From: JBOGZD01 sp050697155
Lineage (GTDB): Bacteria > Actinomycetota > Thermoleophilia > Solirubrobacterales > 70-9
Reading direction: 5' to 3'
Length of the DNA stretch: 17,407 bases
NCBI GenBank assembly: GCA_050697155.1
Contig: JBOGZD010000063.1
Location: forward strand, 1 to 17,407
The first letter of the stretch is position 1; each line of letters opens with the position of its first letter. Both the position numbers and the translations under genes were made by a program. Under the pieces are notes generated by a model. That model made no database searches, was not told the origin of the DNA, and worked only from the letters and a program-made list of their open reading frames with translations. Positions 7,008 through 13,767 of this stretch are shown one piece after another.

Positions 7008-8996
7008 CAGCTCGACGAAGAACTCGAGCGCGTCCGGATTGGCGAGCGAGTCGCGGCTCGCCGCCTGCTCGACCGGGGTGCCCATCAGGATCCGCTTCAC
7101 CGGCACCTCGAGCACCTTGCCCGAGAGGGTCCGCGGCACCTCGTCGATCTGGAAGACCTCGTTCGGCACGTGCCGGGGCGAGCACTGCTCGCGGATGCCG
7201 CGCCGGATCCGCTCGGTCAGCTCCTCGTCGAGCTCGGCGCCCTCGCGCAGGACGACGAACAGCGGCATCCACCCCTCGGTGCCCGGGCGGGGCACGTCGA
7301 CGACCAGCGCGTCGGTGACCTCGGGCACCGCCTGCACGGCGCGGTAGATCTCGCTTGTCCCCATCCGCACGCCGGCGCGGTTGATGGTCGAGTCCGAGCG
7401 GCCGTAGATGACCGCGGTGCCGCGCGAGGTGATCTCGATCCAGTCGCCGTGGCGCCACACCCCCGGGTACGTCTCGAAGTAGCTCTCGCGGTAGCGGCGC
7501 CCGTTCTCATCGCCCCAGAAGAACACCGGCATCGACGGCATCGGCTCGGTGATCACCAGCTCGCCGACCTCGTCGGTGACCGGGTCGCCCTGCTCGTCGA
7601 ACGCCTCGACCTTGGCGCCGAGCGAGCGCGCCTGAAGCTCGCCGCGGTGGACGGGAAGGATCGGCACCCCGCCGACGAAGGCGGTGCAGACGTCGGTGCC
7701 GCCGCTGGTCGAGAACAGCCAGGTGTCCTCGCCGACGTGGTCGTAGACCCACTGGAACCCCTCGGGGGCGAGCGGCGAGCCGGTCGAGCCGAGGGCACGC
7801 AGGCGGCCGAGGTCGCGGCCGGCGCCGGGCTCGAGCTCCGCATTCATGCAGGCGGCGATGTAGCTGGCGCTGGTGCCGAAGCAGGTGATCCCGGCCTGGT
7901 CGGCGATGTCCCAGAGCACGCCCATGTCGGGGTGGCCGGGGCTGCCGTCATACAGCACGATCGCGGCGTCGGTGAGCAGTGCGCCGACGAGGAAGTTCCA
8001 CATCATCCAGCCGGTGGTGGTGAACCAGAAGATCCGGTCCCCCTCCTGCGCGTCGACGTGCAGGTTGAGCTTCTTCAGGTGCTCGAGCAGGATCCCGCCG
8101 TGGCCGTGGACGATCGCCTTCGGCAGCCCGGTGGTGCCGGAGGAGTAGAGCACCCAGAGGGGATGGTCGAACGGCACCTGCTCGAACCGCAGCTCGGCGT
8201 CATCGCCGGCGGCGAGCAGCTCGGCCCAGGTGATCACCGGCCCGGAGAGGGGCGCGAGGTCGGGGTCGGCGCTCAGGTACGGGAGCACTACGGTGTGCGC
8301 GAGCGACGGCATCTGCGCCTGGAGCTTCGCGACGACCTCGGTGCGGTCGAAGGCGCGGCCGTTGTAGCGGTAGCCGTCGACGCAGAGCAGCACCTTGGGC
8401 TCGATCTGCGCAAAGCGGTCGACGACGCTGCCGGGGCCGAAGTCGGGCGAGCAGCTCGACCAGGTGGCGCCGAGCGAGGCGGTGGCGAGGAAGGCGACGA
8501 GCGTCTCGGGCACGTTCGGCATGTAGGCGACGACCCGGTCGCCCGGCCCGACGCCGAGCGCGCGCAGCCCTGCCGAGGCGCGGGCGACCAGCTCGCGCAG
8601 CTCACCCCAGCTGAGCTGGCCCAGGTCGCGCAGCTCCGACGCCGACAGGACGGCGACGCGGTCGTCGGGCTGGTCGCGAAGGATGTTCTCGGCGTAGTTG
8701 AGCCGGGCGCCGCCGAACCACTCGGCGCCGGGCATCTCGCGGCCGGCGAGGACCTGCGCGTAGGGCTGTGAGGCGCGAACCCCGAAGTAGTCCCAGATCG
8801 ACGACCAGAACCCCTCGAGGTCCGAGACCGACCAGCGCCAGAGCGCCTCGTAGTCGCCGCCGAGCGTCAGTCCTCGCTCGGCCTCGAGCCAGCGCATGTA
8901 CGCGGTCATGTTCGACCGCTCGATCGCCCCCGCCGACGGCTCCCAGAGGAGCTCTCCCCGCTTCGATCCGGCCGCGCCGGCCGTTGCTCGCTCCAC
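6981..8996 (-). CDS. Acetoacetyl-CoA synthetase (acetoacetate-CoA ligase)
   Basis: This ANL-superfamily enzyme activates acetoacetate with ATP and CoA to acetoacetyl-CoA, feeding ketone-body or polyhydroxybutyrate carbon into acyl-CoA metabolism. At 671 residues it has the family's typical length. It starts with the LLWEPS...YMRWLEAE segment and DYEALWRWSV, typical of the AacS branch. Core motifs are the ATP loop YSSGTTGLPKAIVHGHGG (284-301), GSTGSPLAPEGFQWVY (403-418), FSTSGGTDV (428-436), the hinge region WRHGDWIEITSRG (514-526) and YGRSDSTINRAGVRMG, and the catalytic Lys627 in RTLSGKVLEVPVKRIL. The GTG start at 8996 lies 12 nt after the stop of the upstream peptidase on the same strand, so the two probably share a transcript. 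It converges on, and overlaps by 27 nt, the glycosyltransferase-like gene. Confidence 0.92.
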   Translation of the reverse strand: MERATAGAAGSKRGELLWEPSAGAIERSNMTAYMRWLEAERGLTLGGDYEALWRWSVSDLEGFWSSIWDYFGVRASQPYAQVLAGREMPGAEWFGGARLNYAENILRDQPDDRVAVLSASELRDLGQLSWGELRELVARASAGLRALGVGPGDRVVAYMPNVPETLVAFLATASLGATWSSCSPDFGPGSVVDRFAQIEPKVLLCVDGYRYNGRAFDRTEVVAKLQAQMPSLAHTVVLPYLSADPDLAPLSGPVITWAELLAAGDDAELRFEQVPFDHPLWVLYSSGTTGLPKAIVHGHGGILLEHLKKLNLHVDAQEGDRIFWFTTTGWMMWNFLVGALLTDAAIVLYDGSPGHPDMGVLWDIADQAGITCFGTSASYIAACMNAELEPGAGRDLGRLRALGSTGSPLAPEGFQWVYDHVGEDTWLFSTSGGTDVCTAFVGGVPILPVHRGELQARSLGAKVEAFDEQGDPVTDEVGELVITEPMPSMPVFFWGDENGRRYRESYFETYPGVWRHGDWIEITSRGTAVIYGRSDSTINRAGVRMGTSEIYRAVQAVPEVTDALVVDVPRPGTEGWMPLFVVLREGAELDEELTERIRRGIREQCSPRHVPNEVFQIDEVPRTLSGKVLEVPVKRILMGTPVEQAASRDSLANPDALEFFVELSSKLAPRT

Positions 8997-9008
8997 GCCG
9001 CGTTTGTA

Positions 9009-10211
9009 TCAGCCGGCGGCCGTGGTGCGGGCGAGGTCGCGGTCGACCGCGCGGATGAGCGCGAGGGCGAAGTCGTGGGCGCGCTCGAGCGCCGCGGGGT
9101 CGAGCGCGTCGGGGACGTCGTCGAGGGTGTGATAGTTCGCCGGCACGGCGGCGGCGGGCTCGAGGCAGGTGATCGTCGTCGCCGGGATCCGGGCGTGGCG
9201 GGCGGGGAGCGCGTCGGTGAGGAAGCCGTGGACCAGCGGCCTGGCGGCGAGCTCCTTGCCTCCTTCGGCGTCGGCCTCGGCGATCGCCGCGCAGAGCTGG
9301 GTCAGGCGCGAGTCGAGCGCGTAGGTGACCGTGGGGCCCTCGCCGACCTCGAAGCGGACCTCGCCGGCGCCGACCGAGTCGAGGTTGACGAGGTAGGTGG
9401 AGGAGGGGTCGAGGTCGCCGCGATGCTCGCGCAGGAACGCGCGCATGCCCTGCGCCAGGCATTCCTCGCCGCCGGTGAGCAGCACCCAGACGTCGAGGTG
9501 CCGGGGCGGGTCGCGGTCGAGCTCGGCGGCGAGTGAGAGGGCCGTGGCGACGCCCGACGCGTTGTCGTTGGCGCCGGGGACGACGGGAGAGAGGGCGATG
9601 TCGACGAACGCGAACAGGGCGACGAGCACGACCAGGGTGGGAGGGAGCTGGAGCACCGATATCCAGGCAGCGTCGATCCCCGCCATCCGGGCCCCGAGCA
9701 GGGGGAGGAGGGCGGCGACCGACCAGAAGAGGAGGCGAGAGGGGCTGAAGACGAAGCCGAGCCGGCGCTGGGCGGCGGCGAGGACCCGCATCCGGCGCGG
9801 CGCGAACGCGGCGCCGGTGCGGGCGGCGTCGTAGTGGGCGCTGAGCAGCAGCCGGGCGCGGGCCTGGGGGCGGGCGCCGGGCGAGACGACGTTCTGCGAG
9901 GCGCGGCGGAAGAAGAGCAGGCGGAGGAGGTAGAGGCGGGCGTTGAGGTCGAGGTACATCGAGGTGGCCGCCACGAGCACCAGTCCGAACCCGAGCGCGG
10001 GGATCGCGACCCCGGCGAGGCTGCCGGCGAGCGCGATCAGGCAATGGGCCGCGTAGACGAGCCCAACCTGAGGGTGGACGTAGGTGGGCTCGACCTCGGC
10101 CCGGCGGCCGAGCGCGCGGAGCCGCTCGGCGAGCCGGTTCGCCGCCTGCCGCTCGGCGTCGGTCCCGGTGAGCCGCCCCTCGAACGAGCACAGCTCGCGA
10201 ACCACCTCCAT
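9009..10211 (-). CDS. M28-family metallopeptidase with transmembrane segments
   Basis: The 400-residue protein carries all five M28 (aminopeptidase Y/S) metal-site elements: SAHYDA (His126, Asp128), PGANDNASGV (Asp216), LTGGEECLAQG (Glu249 catalytic, Glu250 metal), LVNLDSVG (Asp278) and NYHTLDD (His361). Hydrophobic spans at about 48-84 and 161-205 interrupt the usual soluble fold before and inside the catalytic part, predicting a membrane-anchored peptidase. The ATG at 10211 (MEVVRELCSFEGRLTGTDAE) begins at the conserved N-terminal helix. A longer reading starting at 10298 would run back through the tRNA-Leu gene and is rejected. It precedes the acetoacetyl-CoA synthetase with a 12-nt gap; no functional link between them is evident. 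The peptide substrate is unknown. Confidence 0.85.
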   Translation of the reverse strand: MEVVRELCSFEGRLTGTDAERQAANRLAERLRALGRRAEVEPTYVHPQVGLVYAAHCLIALAGSLAGVAIPALGFGLVLVAATSMYLDLNARLYLLRLLFFRRASQNVVSPGARPQARARLLLSAHYDAARTGAAFAPRRMRVLAAAQRRLGFVFSPSRLLFWSVAALLPLLGARMAGIDAAWISVLQLPPTLVVLVALFAFVDIALSPVVPGANDNASGVATALSLAAELDRDPPRHLDVWVLLTGGEECLAQGMRAFLREHRGDLDPSSTYLVNLDSVGAGEVRFEVGEGPTVTYALDSRLTQLCAAIAEADAEGGKELAARPLVHGFLTDALPARHARIPATTITCLEPAAAVPANYHTLDDVPDALDPAALERAHDFALALIRAVDRDLARTTAAG

Positions 10212-10274
10212 GCGCCCGTCGCCTGCCACGAACGGGGGATTATCGCCCTCCGGCGAGGCTATCGTTCGCACTGC

Positions 10275-10356
10275 GCCGGAGTGGTGGAATGCAGACACGC
10301 GGCCCTCAAAAGGCCGTGCCCGAAAGGGCGTGCGGGTTCGAGTCCCGCCTCCGGCA
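10275..10356 (+). tRNA. tRNA-Leu (CAA)
   Basis: A class II tRNA of 82 nt. The acceptor GCCGGAG (10275-10281) pairs with CTCCGGC (10349-10355). The anticodon loop CTCAAAA gives CAA, the long variable arm is TGCCCGAAAGGGCG, and the T arm is GCGGGTTCGAGTCCCGC. The discriminator is A and CCA is not encoded (CTG follows). A possible -10, TATCGT, lies at 10260-10265. Confidence 0.95.
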
Positions 10357-10359
10357 CTG

Positions 10360-11055
10360 ATGTGCGGGCGCTACTCGCTCACCAATCCCGACCCCGCCCG
10401 GCTGCGGGCGCGGTTCGACGTGCTCGAGGCGCCGAAGGAGGCCGACGAGCCGCGCTACAACATCGCGCCCACCGACCCGGTGCTCGCGGTGCGCCGCCGC
10501 GACGAGGGGGCGCGTGAGCTGGGTCGGCTGCGGTGGGGGCTGGTGCCCGGGCGCTGGGCCGAGCAGAAGGGCAGCCGTCCGCTGATCAACGCGCGGGCGG
10601 AGGGCCTCGCCCGCCAGTCGGCGTTCGCGGAGTCGTTTCGCGAGCGCCGCTGCCTGCTGCCGGCCGACGGGTTCTACGAGTGGCTCGCCGACGAGCGGGG
10701 CAGGCGGCCCGTGTGGATCAGCCGCCCCGACCGCGAGCTGTTCGCGTTCGCCGGCATGTGGGCGGCGCTGCGGCCGAAGGGCGGGGGAGAGCCGCTGCAC
10801 AGCTGCGCGCTCGTCACCTGCGAGCCGAACGAGCTGATCCGGCCGATCCACGACCGGATGCCGGTGATCCTCGACCCCGCGGTCGAGGCGGCGTGGCTCG
10901 ATCCCGACGCCGAGGTCGGCGACCTGCTCGCCGTGCTGAAGCCGCTGCCGGCCGACGCGCTGGTCGCGCGTGAGGTCTCCGACCTGGTCAACGACGTGCG
11001 CGAGGACGGCCCGGCGCTGATCGAGCCGCGCGAGGAGCAGACGGCGCTCTTCTAG
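10360..11055 (+). CDS. SOS-response-associated peptidase-fold protein (SRAP, YedK/HMCES family)
   Basis: SRAP proteins form a covalent thiazolidine crosslink to abasic sites in single-stranded DNA, shielding them at replication forks. The 231 residues contain the defining elements: Cys2 directly after the initiator Met (MCGRYSL), RYNIAPT (32-38), LRWGLVP (57-63), the active-site Asn77 in LINARAE, Glu107 in PADGFYEW and His164 in IHDRMPVIL. The C-terminus ends EEQTALF; its QxxLF form resembles a sliding-clamp-binding peptide. Cys2 must be exposed after Met removal, so the ATG at 10360 is fixed. That start lies 3 nt after the discriminator base of tRNA-Leu(CAA), leaving no room for a promoter or ribosome site of its own. 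Expression therefore probably depends on the tRNA transcript and its 3' processing. Confidence 0.93.
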   Translation: MCGRYSLTNPDPARLRARFDVLEAPKEADEPRYNIAPTDPVLAVRRRDEGARELGRLRWGLVPGRWAEQKGSRPLINARAEGLARQSAFAESFRERRCLLPADGFYEWLADERGRRPVWISRPDRELFAFAGMWAALRPKGGGEPLHSCALVTCEPNELIRPIHDRMPVILDPAVEAAWLDPDAEVGDLLAVLKPLPADALVAREVSDLVNDVREDGPALIEPREEQTALF

Positions 11056-11069
11056 CGGGGATGCGGTGC

Positions 11070-11597
11070 TCAGGCGGGGGCGGGCGCGACGTCGTCGTCG
11101 ACGTCGTCCTCGCCGGCGAGCGGGCGGCCGCCGGTCGGCCGCTCCTCCTCGACGTGCCACTCCTGGTTGAAGGCGACCATCGCGACCGCGATCAGCAGCA
11201 GCTGCACCGGGACCACGATCAGGGTCAGCAGCCCGAGCAGGTCCTCCGGCAGGGCGGGCGAGTCGAGCCCGTCCTTGGAGCGGTCGAACCACGCCGGGGC
11301 GGCGATCGCGGCGAAGATCGCGAGGATGATCGCGAGCGCCGCCGCCACCGGCAGGACCCCGCGCTGCCAGCGCGCGACCAGGAAGGCGAAGAGGATGTAG
11401 AGCCCGGCCCAGGCGAGCGACATCACCGCGACGCTCGTGCCCAGCAGCCGCTCCCAGCCCCCGATGGTGATCACGATGATCAGTGCGGCGGAGACGAGGA
11501 GGACGAAGACCACGACGGCCTTCATCGTCTTCGACTCGGCCTTCTCCCTGTTCGGCCGCCAGAGCTCATACCCCGGCCGGGCAGTTGCGACCTCCAT
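11070..11597 (-). CDS. Four-helix integral membrane protein of unknown function
   Basis: I do not recognise this 175-residue protein. It has a polar N-terminus (MEVATARPGYELWRPNREKAESKT), four strongly hydrophobic spans at about 25-47, 51-76, 80-104 and 119-143, and an acidic C-terminal tail (GEDDVDDDVAPAPA). That layout predicts a small polytopic inner-membrane protein. ATG 11597 is chosen; the longer frame to 11681 would run into tRNA-Leu(UAG). A TAGACT box (11606-11611 on the minus strand) lies 8 nt before the ATG, suggesting a leaderless or near-leaderless mRNA. It is 57 nt downstream of tRNA-Leu(UAG) on the same strand, so readthrough from the tRNA promoter is also possible. It converges on the SRAP gene with a 14-nt gap. 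Confidence 0.75.
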   Translation of the reverse strand: MEVATARPGYELWRPNREKAESKTMKAVVVFVLLVSAALIIVITIGGWERLLGTSVAVMSLAWAGLYILFAFLVARWQRGVLPVAAALAIILAIFAAIAAPAWFDRSKDGLDSPALPEDLLGLLTLIVVPVQLLLIAVAMVAFNQEWHVEEERPTGGRPLAGEDDVDDDVAPAPA

Positions 11598-11654
11598 CGA
11601 CCCCAAGTCTAGAATTTCCGAAGGCGACGCGCGACGATTCGCGCGCTGCCGGGA

Positions 11655-11737
11655 TGCGGGCGGTGGGATTCGAACCCACATGCTCTTGCGAGCACCGGGA
11701 CCTAAGCCCGGCCTGTCAACCGTTGCAGCACGCCCGC
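11655..11737 (-). tRNA. tRNA-Leu (TAG)
   Basis: Class II tRNA read on the minus strand. The acceptor GCGGGCG pairs with CGCCCGC, the anticodon stem CCGGG/CCCGG encloses CTTAGGT (anticodon TAG), the long variable arm is TGCTCGCAAGAGCA, and the T arm is GTGGGTTCGAATCCCAC. The discriminator is A and CCA is not encoded. Confidence 0.95.
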
Positions 11738-11747
11738 GGGCAGCTCG

Positions 11748-11753
11748 ATTCTA
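11748..11753 (-). promoter_or_regulatory. -10 element of tRNA-Leu (TAG)
   Basis: On the minus strand this reads TAGAAT, ten bases upstream of the mature tRNA 5' end. The position suits a tRNA promoter. No good -35 is seen at 17 bp spacing. Confidence 0.55.
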
Positions 11754-11794
11754 GGCGCGGTGCGTCCGATCCGCATGGGCACATGTGTTCGATC

Positions 11795-12109
11795 ATGCGG
11801 AGCGGTACCGAGATCGCCCTCGTTGGTGCCCTTCATGCGAGCGGGCTCAACGACTCGGAGATCGCGACCAGGACTGGAATACCTCGAGCCACGATCCGGG
11901 AGTGGCGCGTCCTAGGACCGCCGGGTCAAAGAACGCGGGCTCGGCGACTTCGGCGGTCCGCCTGTGATCGATGCAGTGGGCGTCTACCGAGTCCGCCCGA
12001 AGCGGCATACGCCTACCTCAGGTGGACTCGACCGTGCGAGCGCCAGATCGCGGTGTACCGCAAGGCGTCCGTCGCGATCATGGATGGATTCGTAGGCCCC
12101 AAGCGCTGA
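11795..12109 (+). pseudogene. Truncated helix-turn-helix protein (actinobacterial HTH / homing-endonuclease-like family)
   Basis: The reading begins MRSGTEIALVGALHASGLNDSEIATRTGIPRATIREWR, a clear helix-turn-helix (about residues 7-37). It continues with a CxxC pair (CDRCSGRL) and PPEAAYAYL. In the actinobacterial family I recall, this is followed by a long LGLYLGDG-type domain related to LAGLIDADG proteins. Here the match stops at YAYL and the remaining about 29 residues (RWTRPCERQ...) are unrelated, then a stop. The product would be only 104 residues. The simplest reading is a decayed or internally deleted gene. A short functional HTH protein is possible. An in-frame ATG at 11783 is an alternative start. 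It lies between two tRNA genes, a common site for such fragments. Confidence 0.5.
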
Positions 12110-12121
12110 CCCTGGCACCCC

Positions 12122-12127
12122 TACACT
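12122..12127 (+). promoter_or_regulatory. -10 element of tRNA-Trp
   Basis: TACACT ends 12 nt before the mature tRNA-Trp 5' end at 12140, an appropriate distance for a tRNA promoter. No matching -35 at the usual spacing is obvious. Confidence 0.45.
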
Positions 12128-12139
12128 GACCAAACCGTC

Positions 12140-12211
12140 GGGGGAGTGAGATAACGGCTATTCGCGCGGTCTCCAAAACCGCGAATCCGGGTTCGAATCC
12201 CGGCTCCCCCG
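12140..12211 (+). tRNA. tRNA-Trp (CCA), atypical D arm
   Basis: Acceptor GGGGGAG pairs with CTCCCCC. The anticodon stem GCGGT/ACCGC encloses CTCCAAA (anticodon CCA). The T arm is CCGGGTTCGAATCCCGG and the discriminator is G. The D arm (AGATAACGGCTATTC) pairs poorly and the variable loop is only 4 nt, so the gene is shorter (72 nt) and less regular than a usual tRNA-Trp. It may be a functional divergent copy. Confidence 0.8.
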
Positions 12212-12299
12212 TTAGGTGAAGCGCCGCAACTCCGCGCCGCGGCACGGGTTCGGGGAGTCGAGCGCGCTGGCAGGGGCGCGCTTCCTTAGCTGACGAAAC

Positions 12300-12896
12300 A
12301 TGACCAGGACGAACAAGGCAGGAACGCGATGGACCGCGGCGGCCGTTGGGTCGCTGGTAGTCGTCGCGCTGCTCGCTTGGCTCGCGCTCGCCGCCCGCCC
12401 CGGCGACGCGCCAGCCGCGTCGGCGGCCAAGCAGGCGCGTTGCGCCCTCGGTGACCGGCCGGCGGCTGAGCTGACCGTGCGCGAGCTGCGCAAGTCGGTT
12501 ATCTGCCGGATCAACCGCCAGCGCGAGCGGCGCGACACCCGTTCGCTCTCGCGGAGCAAGAAGCTTCAGAAGGCGGCGCAGAAGCACACCAAGGTGATCG
12601 TCGAGACCGAGTGCTTCGCCCACCAGTGCCCCGGAGAGCCCGAGCTCGAGCAGCGGATCCGCCGGGTCGGCTACCTCGACGGCGCCCGCGAGTGGGGTTA
12701 CGCCGAGAGCACCGGGTGCGCCGAGAGCGCCGCGGCGATGGTCCGCAACTGGCTCGACATCCGGTTTCACCGCATGAACCTGCTCGGTGCCAAGTTCCGC
12801 GACGTCGGCATCGGCGCTGCTCAGGGCGGCCCCGAGGACCGCTGCAAGAAGGGCTTCGCCACCTTCACCGCCGTCTTCGGCTGGCGCACGCGCTGA
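12300..12896 (+). CDS. Exported CAP-domain protein 1 (divergent)
   Basis: CAP (SCP/PR-1/Ag5) domain protein of 198 residues, first of three tandem paralogues. A basic N-terminus and hydrophobic segment (about 13-32) form a signal peptide or anchor, placing the domain outside the membrane. The domain spans about 60-195. The first CAP histidine is His96, followed by the family motif ECFAHQCPGE (104-112). Canonical positions have drifted: the GENI motif is YAEST (134-138), and the W..S.GHR.NIL motif is WLDIRFHRMNLL (151-162, His157). It also has four extra cysteines (48, 69, 140, 182) beyond Cys105/Cys110, suggesting added disulphides. Function is unknown; CAP proteins bind lipids, ligands or cell-wall components. 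The ATG has no strong ribosome site. Confidence 0.83.
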   Translation: MTRTNKAGTRWTAAAVGSLVVVALLAWLALAARPGDAPAASAAKQARCALGDRPAAELTVRELRKSVICRINRQRERRDTRSLSRSKKLQKAAQKHTKVIVETECFAHQCPGEPELEQRIRRVGYLDGAREWGYAESTGCAESAAAMVRNWLDIRFHRMNLLGAKFRDVGIGAAQGGPEDRCKKGFATFTAVFGWRTR

Positions 12897-12965
12897 GCCT
12901 CTAACACACGTCCACTCGCCGGCCCGCCGCTCACCGGGCCTCCGACTCCTGCCGAGAGCAGCGAC

Positions 12966-13538
12966 GTGGCACGGATTCGGAGGATCGCGGCCCTGCTTCC
13001 GCTCGCCGCCGCGGCGGCGCTCGTCGTCGTTGCGCTGTCGCCGGCGGCGTCGACCGCCCGCGTAAACGCCTGTGACGCCTACGGGAGCTCCAGTCCCACC
13101 GAGCTGACCCGACAGCAGGGACGCAAGGCGATCCAATGCCTGGTCAACGTCGAGCGCGACGCGGCCGGCCTGCGGCCGTTGAAGCGGAACAAGAAGCTGC
13201 AGAGGGCGGCCCAGCGCCACAACGAGCGCATGGTCGGCACCGGCTGCTTCGCCCACGAGTGCCCGGGCGAGTCCGCGCTCGACGGCCGCCTCGACCTGGT
13301 CGGCTACCTCAAGGGCAACCTCACCCGCTGGATGTTCGGCGAGAACATCGCCTGGGGTGCGCGGGAGCGCGGGACGCCGAGGTCGATCGTCGCCGCCTGG
13401 ATGGCGAGCCCCGGCCACCGCGCCAACATCCTCTACGGCACGTTCCGCCAGATCGGCGTCGGCTTCTCGGTCGGCACCCCGTCGGGGGATCCCGTGGGCG
13501 GCGTGTACACGACCGATTTCGGCTTCCGCGTCCGGTAG
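12966..13538 (+). CDS. Exported CAP-domain protein 2
   Basis: A 190-residue CAP-domain protein. The signal peptide is clear: basic MARIRR, hydrophobic 7-24, then SPAASTA as a plausible cleavage region. The domain shows all usual CAP positions: His85 (QRHNERM), the paralogue-specific GCFAHECPGE (93-102), FGENIAWG (124-131), and WMASPGHRANIL (145-156, His151), ending with VYTTDFGFRV. Cys36/Cys58 and Cys94/Cys99 are likely disulphide pairs outside the cell. GTG 12966 gives the signal peptide a proper basic start. It lies 69 nt after the first CAP gene and may be cotranscribed with it. The ligand and role are unknown; a cell-envelope function is inferred from the third copy's riboswitch. Confidence 0.87.
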   Translation: MARIRRIAALLPLAAAAALVVVALSPAASTARVNACDAYGSSSPTELTRQQGRKAIQCLVNVERDAAGLRPLKRNKKLQRAAQRHNERMVGTGCFAHECPGESALDGRLDLVGYLKGNLTRWMFGENIAWGARERGTPRSIVAAWMASPGHRANILYGTFRQIGVGFSVGTPSGDPVGGVYTTDFGFRVR

Positions 13539-13545
13539 CTCCGCC

Positions 13546-13591
13546 GAAGTTGCGTGCCTCCCTCACAGGATCCTCACACGCTCGCAACTTC
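13546..13591. repeat. Inverted repeat between CAP genes 2 and 3
   Basis: GAAGTTGCG (13546-13554) and CGCAACTTC (13583-13591) form a perfect 9-bp inverted repeat with a 28-nt spacer, just after the stop of CAP gene 2 and upstream of the riboswitch promoter. There is no T-run. It could be a protein-binding site or a weak transcription stop. A third CGCAACTT lies at 13616. Confidence 0.45.
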
Positions 13592-13606
13592 CGCCTCACG
13601 TTTTGC

Positions 13607-13612
13607 TAGCCT
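13607..13612 (+). promoter_or_regulatory. Putative extended -10 for the riboswitch transcript
   Basis: TGC-TAGCCT (TAGCCT at 13607-13612 with an upstream TG) lies about 10 nt before the first conserved riboswitch bases. This position would start the RNA right at the aptamer. No clear -35 is seen. Confidence 0.4.
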
Positions 13613-13621
13613 GCCGCAACT

Positions 13622-13755
13622 TTGCTGAATCCCCGCCACATATCGCGGGGAGCGGGGGACCCACTCAGGGGGATCCCTCCTCGGGGCGAATCGCAGGCAC
13701 CCGCCGCGTAGCGCCATCTCTTTCGGCGCGAGCCCGTCAGCTAACCCCGCAAGCG
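13622..13755 (+). ncRNA. Cyclic-di-AMP riboswitch (ydaO/yuaA class)
   Basis: The 5' leader of the third CAP gene carries the conserved blocks of the ydaO motif in order: GCTGAATCC at the 5' end, CGCGGGGAGCGGGGGACCCA (13644-13663), TCGGGGCGAATCGC (13681-13694), the CTCTTTCGG segment (13718-13726), and the 3' CCCGTCAGCTAACCCCGCAAGCG (from 13733). These blocks make the two pseudosymmetric c-di-AMP-binding lobes. The aptamer ends just before the purine-rich ribosome site (AAAGAAAGAG) and 12 nt before the ATG. That leaves little space for a separate terminator, so control could work by access to the ribosome site or by upstream termination. In related actinobacterial genes for cell-wall hydrolases, c-di-AMP lowers expression. 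Confidence 0.9.
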
Positions 13756-13767
13756 AAAGAAAGAGCG

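Noticed and set aside
7170..8771. A 533-codon + strand frame opposite acetoacetyl-CoA synthetase
   Set aside because: Shadow of the synthetase; its composition is repetitive and it shows no motifs.
8602..10191. A 529-codon minus-strand frame overlapping the M28 peptidase
   Set aside because: It is the wrong frame of the peptidase, which has a full set of metal ligands in its own frame. The product is almost only Arg, Pro, Ala and Gly.
10212..10298. Longer start for the M28 peptidase
   Set aside because: It would be translated from the complement of tRNA-Leu(CAA).
11598..11681. Longer start for the four-helix membrane protein
   Set aside because: It would begin inside the tRNA-Leu(UAG) gene.
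13357..13767. Upstream extension of CAP protein 3
   Set aside because: It would run through the end of CAP gene 2 and the riboswitch, in the wrong frame. The signal peptide begins properly from ATG 13768.
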